A program made the position numbers and the translations under genes. Shown here piece after piece: positions 18,788 through 25,903 of a stretch of 44,480 bases of DNA; positions within the stretch are counted from its first letter, which is position 1, and each line of letters begins with the position of its first letter. Under the pieces are notes generated by a model that worked only from the letters and a program-made list of their open reading frames with translations, did no database searches and was not told the origin of the DNA. The DNA comes from CAYSPU01 sp964432995 (GTDB taxonomy: Bacteria > Verrucomicrobiota > Verrucomicrobiia > Limisphaerales > JAHDYP01): the NCBI GenBank assembly GCA_964432995.1, contig CAYSPU010000010.1, positions 1 to 44,480 of the forward strand, written 5' to 3'.

Positions 18788-20206
18788 ATGAGCCGCTGTT
18801 GGATGTTCTTGCTGGCGTTCCTCCTGGCCTGGCCCGCAACCGCCGGGGGCCCCGAACCCGGGCCGATCGCGTCCGCCAAACCCCGGGTCTACATTCTGCC
18901 CATCCGCGATGATATCGCGCCGCCGATGGTCTACCTCGTACGCCGCGGGGTAAAGGCGGCCATGGAAGCCAAGGCCGACGCCCTGGTCCTCGACATGGAA
19001 ACCAACGGTGGCCGCTTCGATTCCACCAAGGAGATCATCAGCATCCTCGACCAGTTCCAGGGGCTCACGGTGACTTACGTCAACCGGGACGCCTACTCGG
19101 CCGGCGCGTTCATCGCCGTGGCCACCCAGAAGATCTACATGGCACCCCAGAGTGTCATCGGGGCGGCCGCCCCCATCCTCCTCTCCCCCGGCGGGGGCGG
19201 GATCGAGAAGATGCCCGATACCATGGAGGCCAAGATGGTCTCCGCGGTGGCAGCCCGGGTCCGGGCCAGCGCCGAGAAGAACGGCCACAACAAGGAGGTG
19301 GTCGAAGCCATGATCAAGATGACCAAGCAGTTGGAGATCGACGGCGTGGTCCTGAACAAGGAGGGAGAAATCCTGACGCTGACGGACGTGGAGGCGGCAA
19401 AGCAGTATGGCAACCCGCCGCGGCCGCTGCTTTCGCTCGGAACGTCGGCTTCGCTGGATGCGTTGCTCGAGACGCTGGGCTATGCCGACGCGGTCCGGAT
19501 GGAGATGAAGCCCACGGGGGCCGAGCGCCTGGGCAGTTGGCTGGCCGCCATCAGCCCGATCCTGCTGATCATCGGCATCGTGGGGATCTACATAGAGTTC
19601 AAGACCCCGGGTTTCGGCATCCCAGGCGTGGTGGGGATTGTCGCATTCGCCCTGTATTTTCTGGGGGGCTACGTGGCCGGTCTGTCCGGAATGGAGTGGC
19701 TGGCGGTTTTCGTCGCGGGACTGGTGCTCGTTGGGCTCGAGTTGTTCTTGTTCCCGGGGACCATGCTCCTGGGGATTGCGGGTGCGCTTCTCATGTTGGT
19801 GGCGCTGGTTATGGCGATGGTCGATGTCTACCCCGGCGCCCCGACCCTGCCGAGCCTGGGACAGATCCGCTTTCCCCTCGGCCAACTGCTGGTCTCCTTC
19901 GCGGCGGCCGGGGTGTTGGTGGCCATCCTGAGTCGGGTCCTGCCCCGGACCGCGTTGTATGAGCGCATGGTCTCGCAGGCGGCCAGCGGCGTTGTCAGCG
20001 TGGCGGCCCAGGCTCGCCGTCAGGCCGCGCAGGTCGGCCAAGTGGGCGTGGCCCTCTCCCCGCTGCGTCCCGGCGGCAAGGCGCAGTTCGGCGAGGAGAT
20101 CCTGGATGTCATCACCCAGGGGGAACGGTTGGACAAAGGAACGCGCGTGCGGGTCGTCGGGCACAGCGCCACGGAGGCCATCGTCGAACCGGCTAGCCCT
20201 TCGTGA
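18788..20206 (+). CDS. NfeD-family membrane-bound serine protease (long form)
   Basis: The start MSRCWMFLLAFLLAWPATA gives a signal peptide. A ClpP-like periplasmic protease domain follows (about residues 35-240) with Ser in YSAGAFIAVA and the VIGAAAPI loop. Next come four to five transmembrane helices (LLIIGIVGIYIEFKTPGFGI to VAILSRVLPRT). The end is a C-terminal NfeD OB-fold (GKAQFGEEILDVITQGERL, GTRVRVVGHSATEAIVEP). At 472 residues this is the full-length form, usually partnered with a stomatin/flotillin protein, but no such gene is adjacent here. Proposed roles are membrane-protein quality control and lipid microdomains (family knowledge). The active-site Lys is not assigned. Confidence 0.9.
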   Translation: MSRCWMFLLAFLLAWPATAGGPEPGPIASAKPRVYILPIRDDIAPPMVYLVRRGVKAAMEAKADALVLDMETNGGRFDSTKEIISILDQFQGLTVTYVNRDAYSAGAFIAVATQKIYMAPQSVIGAAAPILLSPGGGGIEKMPDTMEAKMVSAVAARVRASAEKNGHNKEVVEAMIKMTKQLEIDGVVLNKEGEILTLTDVEAAKQYGNPPRPLLSLGTSASLDALLETLGYADAVRMEMKPTGAERLGSWLAAISPILLIIGIVGIYIEFKTPGFGIPGVVGIVAFALYFLGGYVAGLSGMEWLAVFVAGLVLVGLELFLFPGTMLLGIAGALLMLVALVMAMVDVYPGAPTLPSLGQIRFPLGQLLVSFAAAGVLVAILSRVLPRTALYERMVSQAASGVVSVAAQARRQAAQVGQVGVALSPLRPGGKAQFGEEILDVITQGERLDKGTRVRVVGHSATEAIVEPASPS

Positions 20207-20447
20207 TCCGGAGCGCCCGCTCGAAAACGTCGCTCAAGCGGGCGATCTCGTCCCGGATCTTCTGCGGTTGATCCGCCATGTTCTCCAGCATCCGGGCGGT
20301 CGCTTCCGGTTTCCGGCGCATCAACTCCAGCGCGGTCGAGATCAGGGTCAGGTGGTTGTTGATGTTGTGCCGGGTGTCGGACAGTTGGCGGTTTAGTTCG
20401 ACCACTTCTTCCGGGCTCAGCGTGAGGGGTTCCTGCGGCACAGCCAT
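20193..20447 (-). CDS. Small Spo0B/DHp-like helical protein
   Basis: The 84-residue protein is predicted almost wholly helical. Its segment LSDTRHNINNHLTLISTALE resembles the histidine box of Spo0B- and CitA/DcuS-type kinases (RHDxxNHL). A second helix follows (RKPEATARMLENMADQPQKI) with acidic/hydrophobic heptads, and the protein ends RLSDVFERALRITKG. There is no ATPase domain. It could be a phosphotransfer or dimerisation module, or simply share the fold; this is inference. Its 3' end overlaps nfeD by 14 bases tail to tail. The ATG at 20447 is preferred because upstream sequence in frame has arginine-rich non-coding character. Confidence 0.6.
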   Translation of the reverse strand: MAVPQEPLTLSPEEVVELNRQLSDTRHNINNHLTLISTALELMRRKPEATARMLENMADQPQKIRDEIARLSDVFERALRITKG

Positions 20448-20687
20448 GCGCGCTAATGTGGCGGGTTGCGGGGCGAATGCAAGCCCGCGGAGGAACCCCG
20501 GATCCTTGCGTAAGTGGCGCCGGCGGTTCGATCGTCCCTGGTCCACGCGCGGTTTTCGTCCCTGCGGACGGGCGCTCTGTCGGCTCCGGGGCGCATTCTG
20601 CCGCCTTGACGGTTTCGCTACCGGCGCCATCATGACGACGAACCACAGCCGTAAAGACCCCGACCCGGTGCCGTGTCGGCTCAACAG

Positions 20688-21206
20688 ATGGCCACGATCG
20701 CCAAATCCCGTCGCATCCACCTGGGGGTCCCGAAGTTCCATGCCCAACGCCGCGCCTGGTCCCTCCAGGAGGATTCCCTTCTGGGGAAAGTGCCCGACGA
20801 AGACGTCGCCCGCCAACTCAACCGCACGCTCGACTCCGTCAAGGTCCGCCGTTTCAAGCTCCGCATCCCCGAAGATGACCCTCGTCGGGAGCTGCGGAAA
20901 GACCAAGCCGGAAGTGCGGCGGTGAACGCCGAGCAGCAGCGCCAAGCAGCGGGCGAGAAGCCGGCTAACGGCGAGGATGAATCGAGCGAATCGTCGGAGT
21001 TCCCGGAGTTCTTTGCGGTGATTCCAGGCGGAACGGATTTTGACGGGCTGCCGAGTGCAGACGCCTATCATCCGTGTAGCGAGGCTGAGCCGGATGTCAC
21101 AAAAGCCAGGGCGTACCAGCGCGGACTTTTCCTGCGTCGAGTTCAGCAGGTTTGTCTTGGCCGCACGGAGGCGATCAACGTGGCTCGTCTTGCCCAGAAG
21201 ACATGA
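20688..21206 (+). pseudogene. SANT/Myb-like DNA-binding fragment
   Basis: Only about the first 65 residues look like protein. AKSRRIHLGVPKF reads as the end of one small helical repeat. AWSLQEDSLLGKVPDEDVAR with LNRTLDSVKVRRFKLRIP is a complete SANT/Myb-like helix-turn-helix unit of the kind found in Planctomycetes and Verrucomicrobia. The downstream part has lower third-position GC and no recognisable domain, and probably became open by chance. I read it as a remnant of a multi-repeat gene, though a short functional DNA-binding protein cannot be excluded. Confidence 0.4.
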
Positions 21207-21461
21207 TGTCAGCCTGACCGTACCGTGACCATGCGGGACGCCCCAGCTCAGAACAAAGCCGTGCAGCGAGGGACGCTGCGGATTCCGGCCCTGCGGCTGC
21301 CACAAGGTCACTGCCACCGGCCAGTTCAAATAGCTCAGGGATCCGCCTGCGCCAACGTTCCGGCAGACAGGTTGACACGGGCGGAGGGCGAGGCGACCGG
21401 TCGCGCGCCGCAGCGGCAGGAGATTGCGCCGGTTGCCAGTTTGCGGGCGAAGAGGTAATCT

Positions 21462-22100
21462 ATGAGCGATGAAGCTGCGATTGGACCTCCTGAAGCACCT
21501 GACGGCGGAGGACATCCTCGAGGAAGCCGAGGCGAATCAGCACCGCTACAGAGCCGAGCCAAGTTTCTCGAAAACTGGGACTGGGCATCTGTCACCCAGA
21601 TCCACGGAGGACTCTGCGAACGAGGCCGCGCGGAGCGAGGCGTTAACCCGGAGACTCACGGAGCGGTTGCAGCGGAGTGGCAGAGAATCCACACGTCCGA
21701 GCTGACCCTGCTGGAAACTCTGCGGTTCCTCCAATCCTGTCATCGCCGCGCTCCGTTTCTCTTTTTCAACGGCAATACCTTCGCCGAAATTGGCCGTGCT
21801 TTGGGAACGGCGTTGTTCTCGGAGCTTCCGCTTCTTCGGCGCAAGGAAGCAGCATCGGCCGTTGCCCATTTCATCACCGGGGCGTTGGATGAGGATCTGA
21901 TGGTGGCCGCGGTGGAGAGCCTGTCTCGCTCGTCCGATTTCAAACCCGGCGACCGCGTGAAGACTCTTCGTGGTTCCGCCCGCGGGGTGATTGTTCGCGT
22001 GCTCGAAGATGGCCGCGTCATTTGGCAACCCGACGGTACGGCCGGGGAGCTAACAGGCTTGCCGGAGAGCCTGTTGCTCGAATCGGGAGGCGACGTATGA
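21462..22100 (+). CDS. Unknown protein with C-terminal SH3/KOW-like segment
   Basis: I do not recognise a named family. The part from about base 21675 is convincing protein. A helical region (LTLLETLRFLQSCHRRAPFL, FFNGNTFAEIGRALGTALFS, LRRKEAASAVAHFITGALDE) is followed by a small beta segment (FKPGDRVKTLRGSARGVIVR, VLEDGRVIWQPDG) that looks SH3/KOW-like, as in ribosome- or nucleic-acid-binding domains. The first 70 codons in this frame have poor codon use, while another frame looks coding there. The gene is therefore probably 5'-damaged or uses an unseen start. It ends 85 bases before the Cas4-Cas1 gene on the same strand, so a link is possible but unproven. Confidence 0.5.
   Translation: MSDEAAIGPPEAPDGGGHPRGSRGESAPLQSRAKFLENWDWASVTQIHGGLCERGRAERGVNPETHGAVAAEWQRIHTSELTLLETLRFLQSCHRRAPFLFFNGNTFAEIGRALGTALFSELPLLRRKEAASAVAHFITGALDEDLMVAAVESLSRSSDFKPGDRVKTLRGSARGVIVRVLEDGRVIWQPDGTAGELTGLPESLLLESGGDV
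21469..21705 (+). pseudogene. Possible 5' fragment of a disrupted gene
   Basis: The first 28 codons (MKLRLDLLKHLTAEDILEEA and on) use GC-rich third positions like the host genes and read as a good helix. Coding character is lost after about base 21555. The frame then differs from that of the conserved part of the next gene. A ribosome-site match (GAAGAGG, 21449-21455) lies 13 bases upstream. It is probably the front end of a gene cut by a deletion or frameshift. Confidence 0.35.
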
Positions 22101-22185
22101 GCGCAGTTTCCGGGCTGTGCTGCTCGCATCCGCACCATTGCCTTCTCTCCACGGCCGGAAGCGGAGAAGGTGGAGCGCTCCCAAC

Positions 22186-23769
22186 ATGAGTGACGCCCCG
22201 GTTCAAACCCAAGCCGGACTCGAAGCGCAGCCGCCGATGCCGGTGCGGCGTTTGCACAATTTCATCTATTGCCCGCGGCTGTTCTACTTCCAGTGGGTCG
22301 AGAACGTCTTTCAGGAAAACGCGGACACGGTGGCGGGCAGCCATCTCCATCGAAACGTGGACGCGCCGTCGAGGCTCGAGGATCCGAAGGAACTCGGCCT
22401 GCCTGAGGGCGCGAAGATTCGCAGCCTGCGCCTCGAGAGCGAGGCGCTGGGCATCATTGGCGTGGTGGACATCGTCGAGGGCGGGCCCGAGGGTACGGAG
22501 ATCATCGACTACAAGAAGGGTTCGGCTCGCCGCGGCGCCGAAGGCCAGCGCGAAGCCAAGGAACCGGACGCAATCCAGGTGGCCGCCCACGCGTTGCTGT
22601 TGCGCGAGCAGGGCATCAACCCGGTGCGCGGCGCGATCTACTACGCGGCGGACAAGCGGCGGGTCCCCGTAGAATTCAGCGAGGCGTTGTTCGCCCGGGT
22701 GCGGAAGACGATCGAGGAGGCCCGCGCGGTGGCCGCCGGCGGCAAGTGTCCGCCGCCGCTCAAGAACGACGCACGCTGTCTCTACTGTTCCGCGTACCCG
22801 ATTTGTCTGCCGAACGAGTCGCTCTGGTGGGCGAAGGCGGGCAGGAGGGCGAGCCCGGAGGGTCAATTGCAGTTCGGTTTCGCCGGGCCGACGGAAGACC
22901 AGTTGCGCGACCAGATTCTCGAGGCGCTGGATTTCGCAGCCGAGTCGGGGAAGAAGGCGCCCACGCTCGAGCCACCGCGTCCGGATCGCGATGACGGCGA
23001 GGTGTTGGTGGTGCAGACGCCAGGGGCGATGATCGGCCATCGGGGCGAGCAGTTGATCGTGTCCGTGAAGGGAGAGGAGGTGCGCAAGTTGCCGGGTCAG
23101 CAGGTGCGGGCGATCTACTGCTATGGAGCGGTCCAATTGACGGCCCAGGCGGCTGCGACGTGTCTCGATCTTGGGATCGATGTCGCCTATTTCTCGCCGG
23201 CGGGTCGGTTCCTCGGCCTGCTGCGCGGTCTGCCCGCCAGCGGGGTGGATGCGCGTCGGGGTCAGTACCGGCTGTTCGAGTTGCCCGGCGTGCGGCTGCA
23301 GTTGGCCCGCGAGATCATTCGGGCCAAGATCCACAACCAGCGGGTGATGCTCATGCGCAACGGCGAGGTGCCGGATCGGGTGCTGAGCCTCCTGGCCGGA
23401 TTCCGCGACGCCGCCGAGCGCGCCGCGGATCCGAACGAACTTCTGGGAATCGAAGGCACAGCGGCGGCGCTGTACTTCGAGCAGTTCGAGTCGATGCTCA
23501 AGCAGCGGGACGACTGGAAGTTCGATTGGCGCGGGCGCAATCGGCGTCCGCCCCGCGACCCGGTGAACGCGCTGCTGTCGCTCGGCTACTCGATGTTGGC
23601 CAAGGAACTGACCGGGGTCTGTCACGCCGTGGGGCTCGATCCGGTCATCAACCATGACGAGGACCAAGTGCTCTTCGTCTCGCTGGGGCCGGCGGCCGGG
23701 GATGCGACCCTGATCATCGAGGCCATGGGATTGCCCTACCAGGTCCGCACCCGGGTGACCATCGTCTGA
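22186..23769 (+). CDS. cas4-cas1: Cas4-Cas1 fusion truncated and joined to a Cas2-like tail
   Basis: The start MSDAPVQTQAG has a ribosome site (GGAGAAGGTGGAG) upstream. Residues 20-215 are a Cas4 RecB-like nuclease with Cys29 in FIYCPRLFYFQWVE, Asp in IGVVDIVEGG, the D-x-K motif EIIDYKKGSARRG and the Cys cluster CLYCSAYPICLP. Residues from about 275 are Cas1: VVQTPGAMIGHRGEQLIVSV, YCYGAVQLTAQAAATCLDLG, VAYFSPAGRFLGLLRG, and the catalytic Glu in LLGIEGTAAALYFEQF (about residue 422). Cas1 similarity stops at GLDP (residue 486), before the catalytic His and Asp. The last 41 residues (VINHDEDQVLFVSLGPAAGD to TRVTIV) resemble the C-terminus of type I-G Cas2 (NHxEDxVL, LGPA, final VIV). No effector or array is nearby. 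It is probably inactive for spacer integration; Cas4 looks intact. Confidence 0.85.
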   Translation: MSDAPVQTQAGLEAQPPMPVRRLHNFIYCPRLFYFQWVENVFQENADTVAGSHLHRNVDAPSRLEDPKELGLPEGAKIRSLRLESEALGIIGVVDIVEGGPEGTEIIDYKKGSARRGAEGQREAKEPDAIQVAAHALLLREQGINPVRGAIYYAADKRRVPVEFSEALFARVRKTIEEARAVAAGGKCPPPLKNDARCLYCSAYPICLPNESLWWAKAGRRASPEGQLQFGFAGPTEDQLRDQILEALDFAAESGKKAPTLEPPRPDRDDGEVLVVQTPGAMIGHRGEQLIVSVKGEEVRKLPGQQVRAIYCYGAVQLTAQAAATCLDLGIDVAYFSPAGRFLGLLRGLPASGVDARRGQYRLFELPGVRLQLAREIIRAKIHNQRVMLMRNGEVPDRVLSLLAGFRDAAERAADPNELLGIEGTAAALYFEQFESMLKQRDDWKFDWRGRNRRPPRDPVNALLSLGYSMLAKELTGVCHAVGLDPVINHDEDQVLFVSLGPAAGDATLIIEAMGLPYQVRTRVTIV

Positions 23770-24115
23770 GCGCTCTGGCCGGTACATTACTGATAGGACT
23801 GTTGTTTGGAGCACAGACCGATGAGCCGCGAAAAGGCACAGAAGGCACAGAAACTGAGGTTCTTGAGCTTTTTGTGCCTCTTTGCGGCTATTCGTCTGTC
23901 GCCTATCCCACGCGCCTGGCAAGGTGACTGAGTCCCAGGCAGTCCTGACGAAGGAACTCGTGGGCGAGTTCCCCTCGCTTGATTCCTCTCACGCGCGCTC
24001 GCGGACGCAGACGACTTGACCCGTAGAATCAGCCCGAGCGTAGGGGACAGCTTCAGTCGCCGCGGCGCCAGGGATCGTGAGGCGGGAGTACGCCGCGAGG
24101 CTCGCGGTCCTCGCG
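23770..24115. other. Non-coding stretch after the cas gene
   Basis: It contains the inverted element at 23823-23889 and no gene. I searched by eye for regularly spaced direct repeats (a CRISPR array) and found none. Confidence 0.55.
23823..23889. repeat. Family E inverted repeat
   Basis: The arms GAGCCGCGAAAAGGCACAGA and TTTTTGTGCCTCTTTGCGGC are near-perfect complements over most of their length, with a short purine-rich middle. Relatives are at 41157-41275 and 44391-44480. Confidence 0.75.
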
Positions 24116-25492
24116 TCAGAGTTTCCAGCCGCGGCGGTAGGGCGGGTTGACGTAGGCGTTCGCGGCGGCGTGGTTGGTGAAACGCGCCTTGCGGTCGTTC
24201 CACTCCAGGGTCTGGCCGGGGAACCGGATGGCGATGGCGCCGAGGAGGGCCGTTTGGGTCAGCGGACCGCCGTAGCCGAAGTGGGATCCGGCCTGTCGGC
24301 CCGCGCGAATGGCCTCGAGCCAGTCCCAGGCATGGCTCTTCACCCGTGGGATCTTCTCGGTCGGCGCGTTCTTGCCTGAATGTTCATCCATGAGCTTGTC
24401 GGGGAGGATACGGCATCCGCCGCCGCCGTGGGAGCCGTGCAGGATCATGCCCCGCGCGCCGCAGAGGAGGGCGCCGGTGCCCGGGAGCTTCTCGTCGACC
24501 GGCAGGCCGTCGATTCTGGGAATCGGGTTGTTTCCGTCGTGCCACACCACTTTGACCGGGCCGCGCTTTCCCCGGGCGGGGAACTCGAACGTGATGGTGG
24601 TGGCCGGTGGATACGTCAGGCCCTGGCTGGCCGGGTCGTAGTCGGCCACCTCCGCGCGCACGGAGGTCGGGGCGTCGAGGTCCAGCGCCCAGAACGCGGG
24701 ATCGATCACGTGACAGAACCAGTCGCCGATGGTTCCGGTGCCGAAGGGCAGCCAGCCGCGCCAATTCCAGTGAACCCAGAACGGGGTGTAGGGGCGGAAG
24801 GGCACCGGGCCAATCCACAGGTCGTAGTCCAGTTCCTTGGGCACCTCGTAGGTCTGCCCCAGCTTGTCCAGGTTGCGGATCTGGCAATACACGTCCTTGA
24901 AGGCGTCGCACCCCGCATGCACGGTGTGGACGGGCCCGATCGCGTCCGCCCAGACCCATTCGCAGAGGAGGCGGATCGAGCCGCTGGAATGCCCCTGGTT
25001 GCCGAGTTGGGTGACCACCTTGTGCTTGCGGGCCGCCGCCATGAGCGCGCGCACTTCCTGGACGGTGTGGGCCAACGGCTTTTCGCAGTAGACGTGCTTC
25101 CCGCGTTTCATGGCCTCCAGGGCGATCACGGCGTGGGAATGGTCCGGCGTGCCGATGACCACGGCGTCGATCTCGCGGTCCATTTTATCCAGCATCACGC
25201 GAAAGTCCCGGAACTGCGTGGCCTTCGGGTATTGCGCGAATTTCTTGGCGGCGTATTGGGCGTCCACGTCGCACAGCGCGACGATGTTGCCGCCTTCGCC
25301 CGCCACGGCGTCGATGTCCGCACCTCCCTGGCTGCCGATGCCGATGCCGGCGACGTTGACCCGGTCGTTGGGGGAGATGCGCCGGGCCCGGGCGGCCATT
25401 GCGGCGGGCATGAGGTGGAACAGGGCTACTCCGGCGCTGCCGGCACGGAGAAAGTGCCGTCGGCTGGTCCTCAAGGAATCTCGGTTGCGCAT
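24116..25492 (-). CDS. Tat-exported Gfo/Idh/MocA-family oxidoreductase
   Basis: The protein starts at MRNRDSLRTSRRHFLRAGSA; the SRRHFL motif and following hydrophobic stretch are a Tat signal. The NAD(P)-binding domain has VNVAGIGIGSQGGADIDAVA and IVALCDVD. EKPL in KHVYCEKPLAHT carries the usual catalytic-region Lys. The C-terminal alpha/beta domain includes WVHWNWRGWLPFGTGTIGDW and ends NAYVNPPYRRGWKL, a form typical of the large PVC-group subfamily. These enzymes oxidise or epimerise sugars or act as non-redox glycosidases. The substrate is unknown. It is divergent from the glycosidase gene at 25904, so a shared sugar pathway is plausible. Confidence 0.9.
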   Translation of the reverse strand: MRNRDSLRTSRRHFLRAGSAGVALFHLMPAAMAARARRISPNDRVNVAGIGIGSQGGADIDAVAGEGGNIVALCDVDAQYAAKKFAQYPKATQFRDFRVMLDKMDREIDAVVIGTPDHSHAVIALEAMKRGKHVYCEKPLAHTVQEVRALMAAARKHKVVTQLGNQGHSSGSIRLLCEWVWADAIGPVHTVHAGCDAFKDVYCQIRNLDKLGQTYEVPKELDYDLWIGPVPFRPYTPFWVHWNWRGWLPFGTGTIGDWFCHVIDPAFWALDLDAPTSVRAEVADYDPASQGLTYPPATTITFEFPARGKRGPVKVVWHDGNNPIPRIDGLPVDEKLPGTGALLCGARGMILHGSHGGGGCRILPDKLMDEHSGKNAPTEKIPRVKSHAWDWLEAIRAGRQAGSHFGYGGPLTQTALLGAIAIRFPGQTLEWNDRKARFTNHAAANAYVNPPYRRGWKL

Positions 25493-25903
25493 AGGGTGTT
25501 GGTCTGCGCGCAATTGTGCACCTCCCGCCCTCGTCGTAAAGCGCGATCCGAGCACCACATCCCACTCGGCCAGGATCCCGTTCACGAACGACCGTCCTGG
25601 GGCCGACAAATGCCGGCGCTCCGAAACTGGCGGCGTGATTGGAGAACGGAAGCGGTTGGGAACCTCCGAGTGTCGCCTGTGCTCCGGTCGCAGCAGCAAC
25701 GAGCGGGCGGGGGGCGCGGGAGGTTCAGAGGCGCGTCCGGCAGGTGGGGCCGCTGCCCGCCGGGACGGCGGGCGGTCCAGAAGAGCCGCACCATTGCACG
25801 CGACGGCACTGCGGATTGCCGTTGTCGACGAACGCCTCCTCCTGCAGAGTCTGTCGGGGATCCTCCCGAGACTAGCTGCGAGACCGGCAAAACGAGGTGT
25901 GCG
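25493..25903. other. Repeat-bearing space between divergent carbohydrate genes
   Basis: It contains the family A repeat at 25624-25778 and must hold promoters for both flanking genes. No gene is seen. Confidence 0.5.
25624..25778 (-). repeat. Family A palindromic repeat with conserved 42-base tail
   Basis: Bases 25624-25665 match the reverse complement of 43951-43992 at 40 of 42 positions. The remainder follows the family A order (CGGTCGCAGCAGCAACGAG, AGGTTCAGAGGCGCGTCCGG, CCCGCCGGGACGGCGGGCGG), but the GAGCGCGACC arm of the core hairpin is missing. Confidence 0.85.

Noticed and set aside
22018..23922. Minus-strand open frame opposite the cas4-cas1 gene
   Set aside because: Composition is Arg/His/Leu-rich with no domain; the plus strand carries clear Cas4 and Cas1 motifs.
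24049..24082. Possible single degenerate CRISPR repeat (GCTTCAGTCGCCGCGGCGCC)
   Set aside because: It has one copy only, no spacers and no regular spacing; resemblance to I-G repeats is too loose to claim.
24380..25903. N-terminal extension of the 25904 glycosidase
   Set aside because: It lies antisense to the oxidoreductase and through repeat sequence; a signal peptide with a ribosome site starts at 25904.
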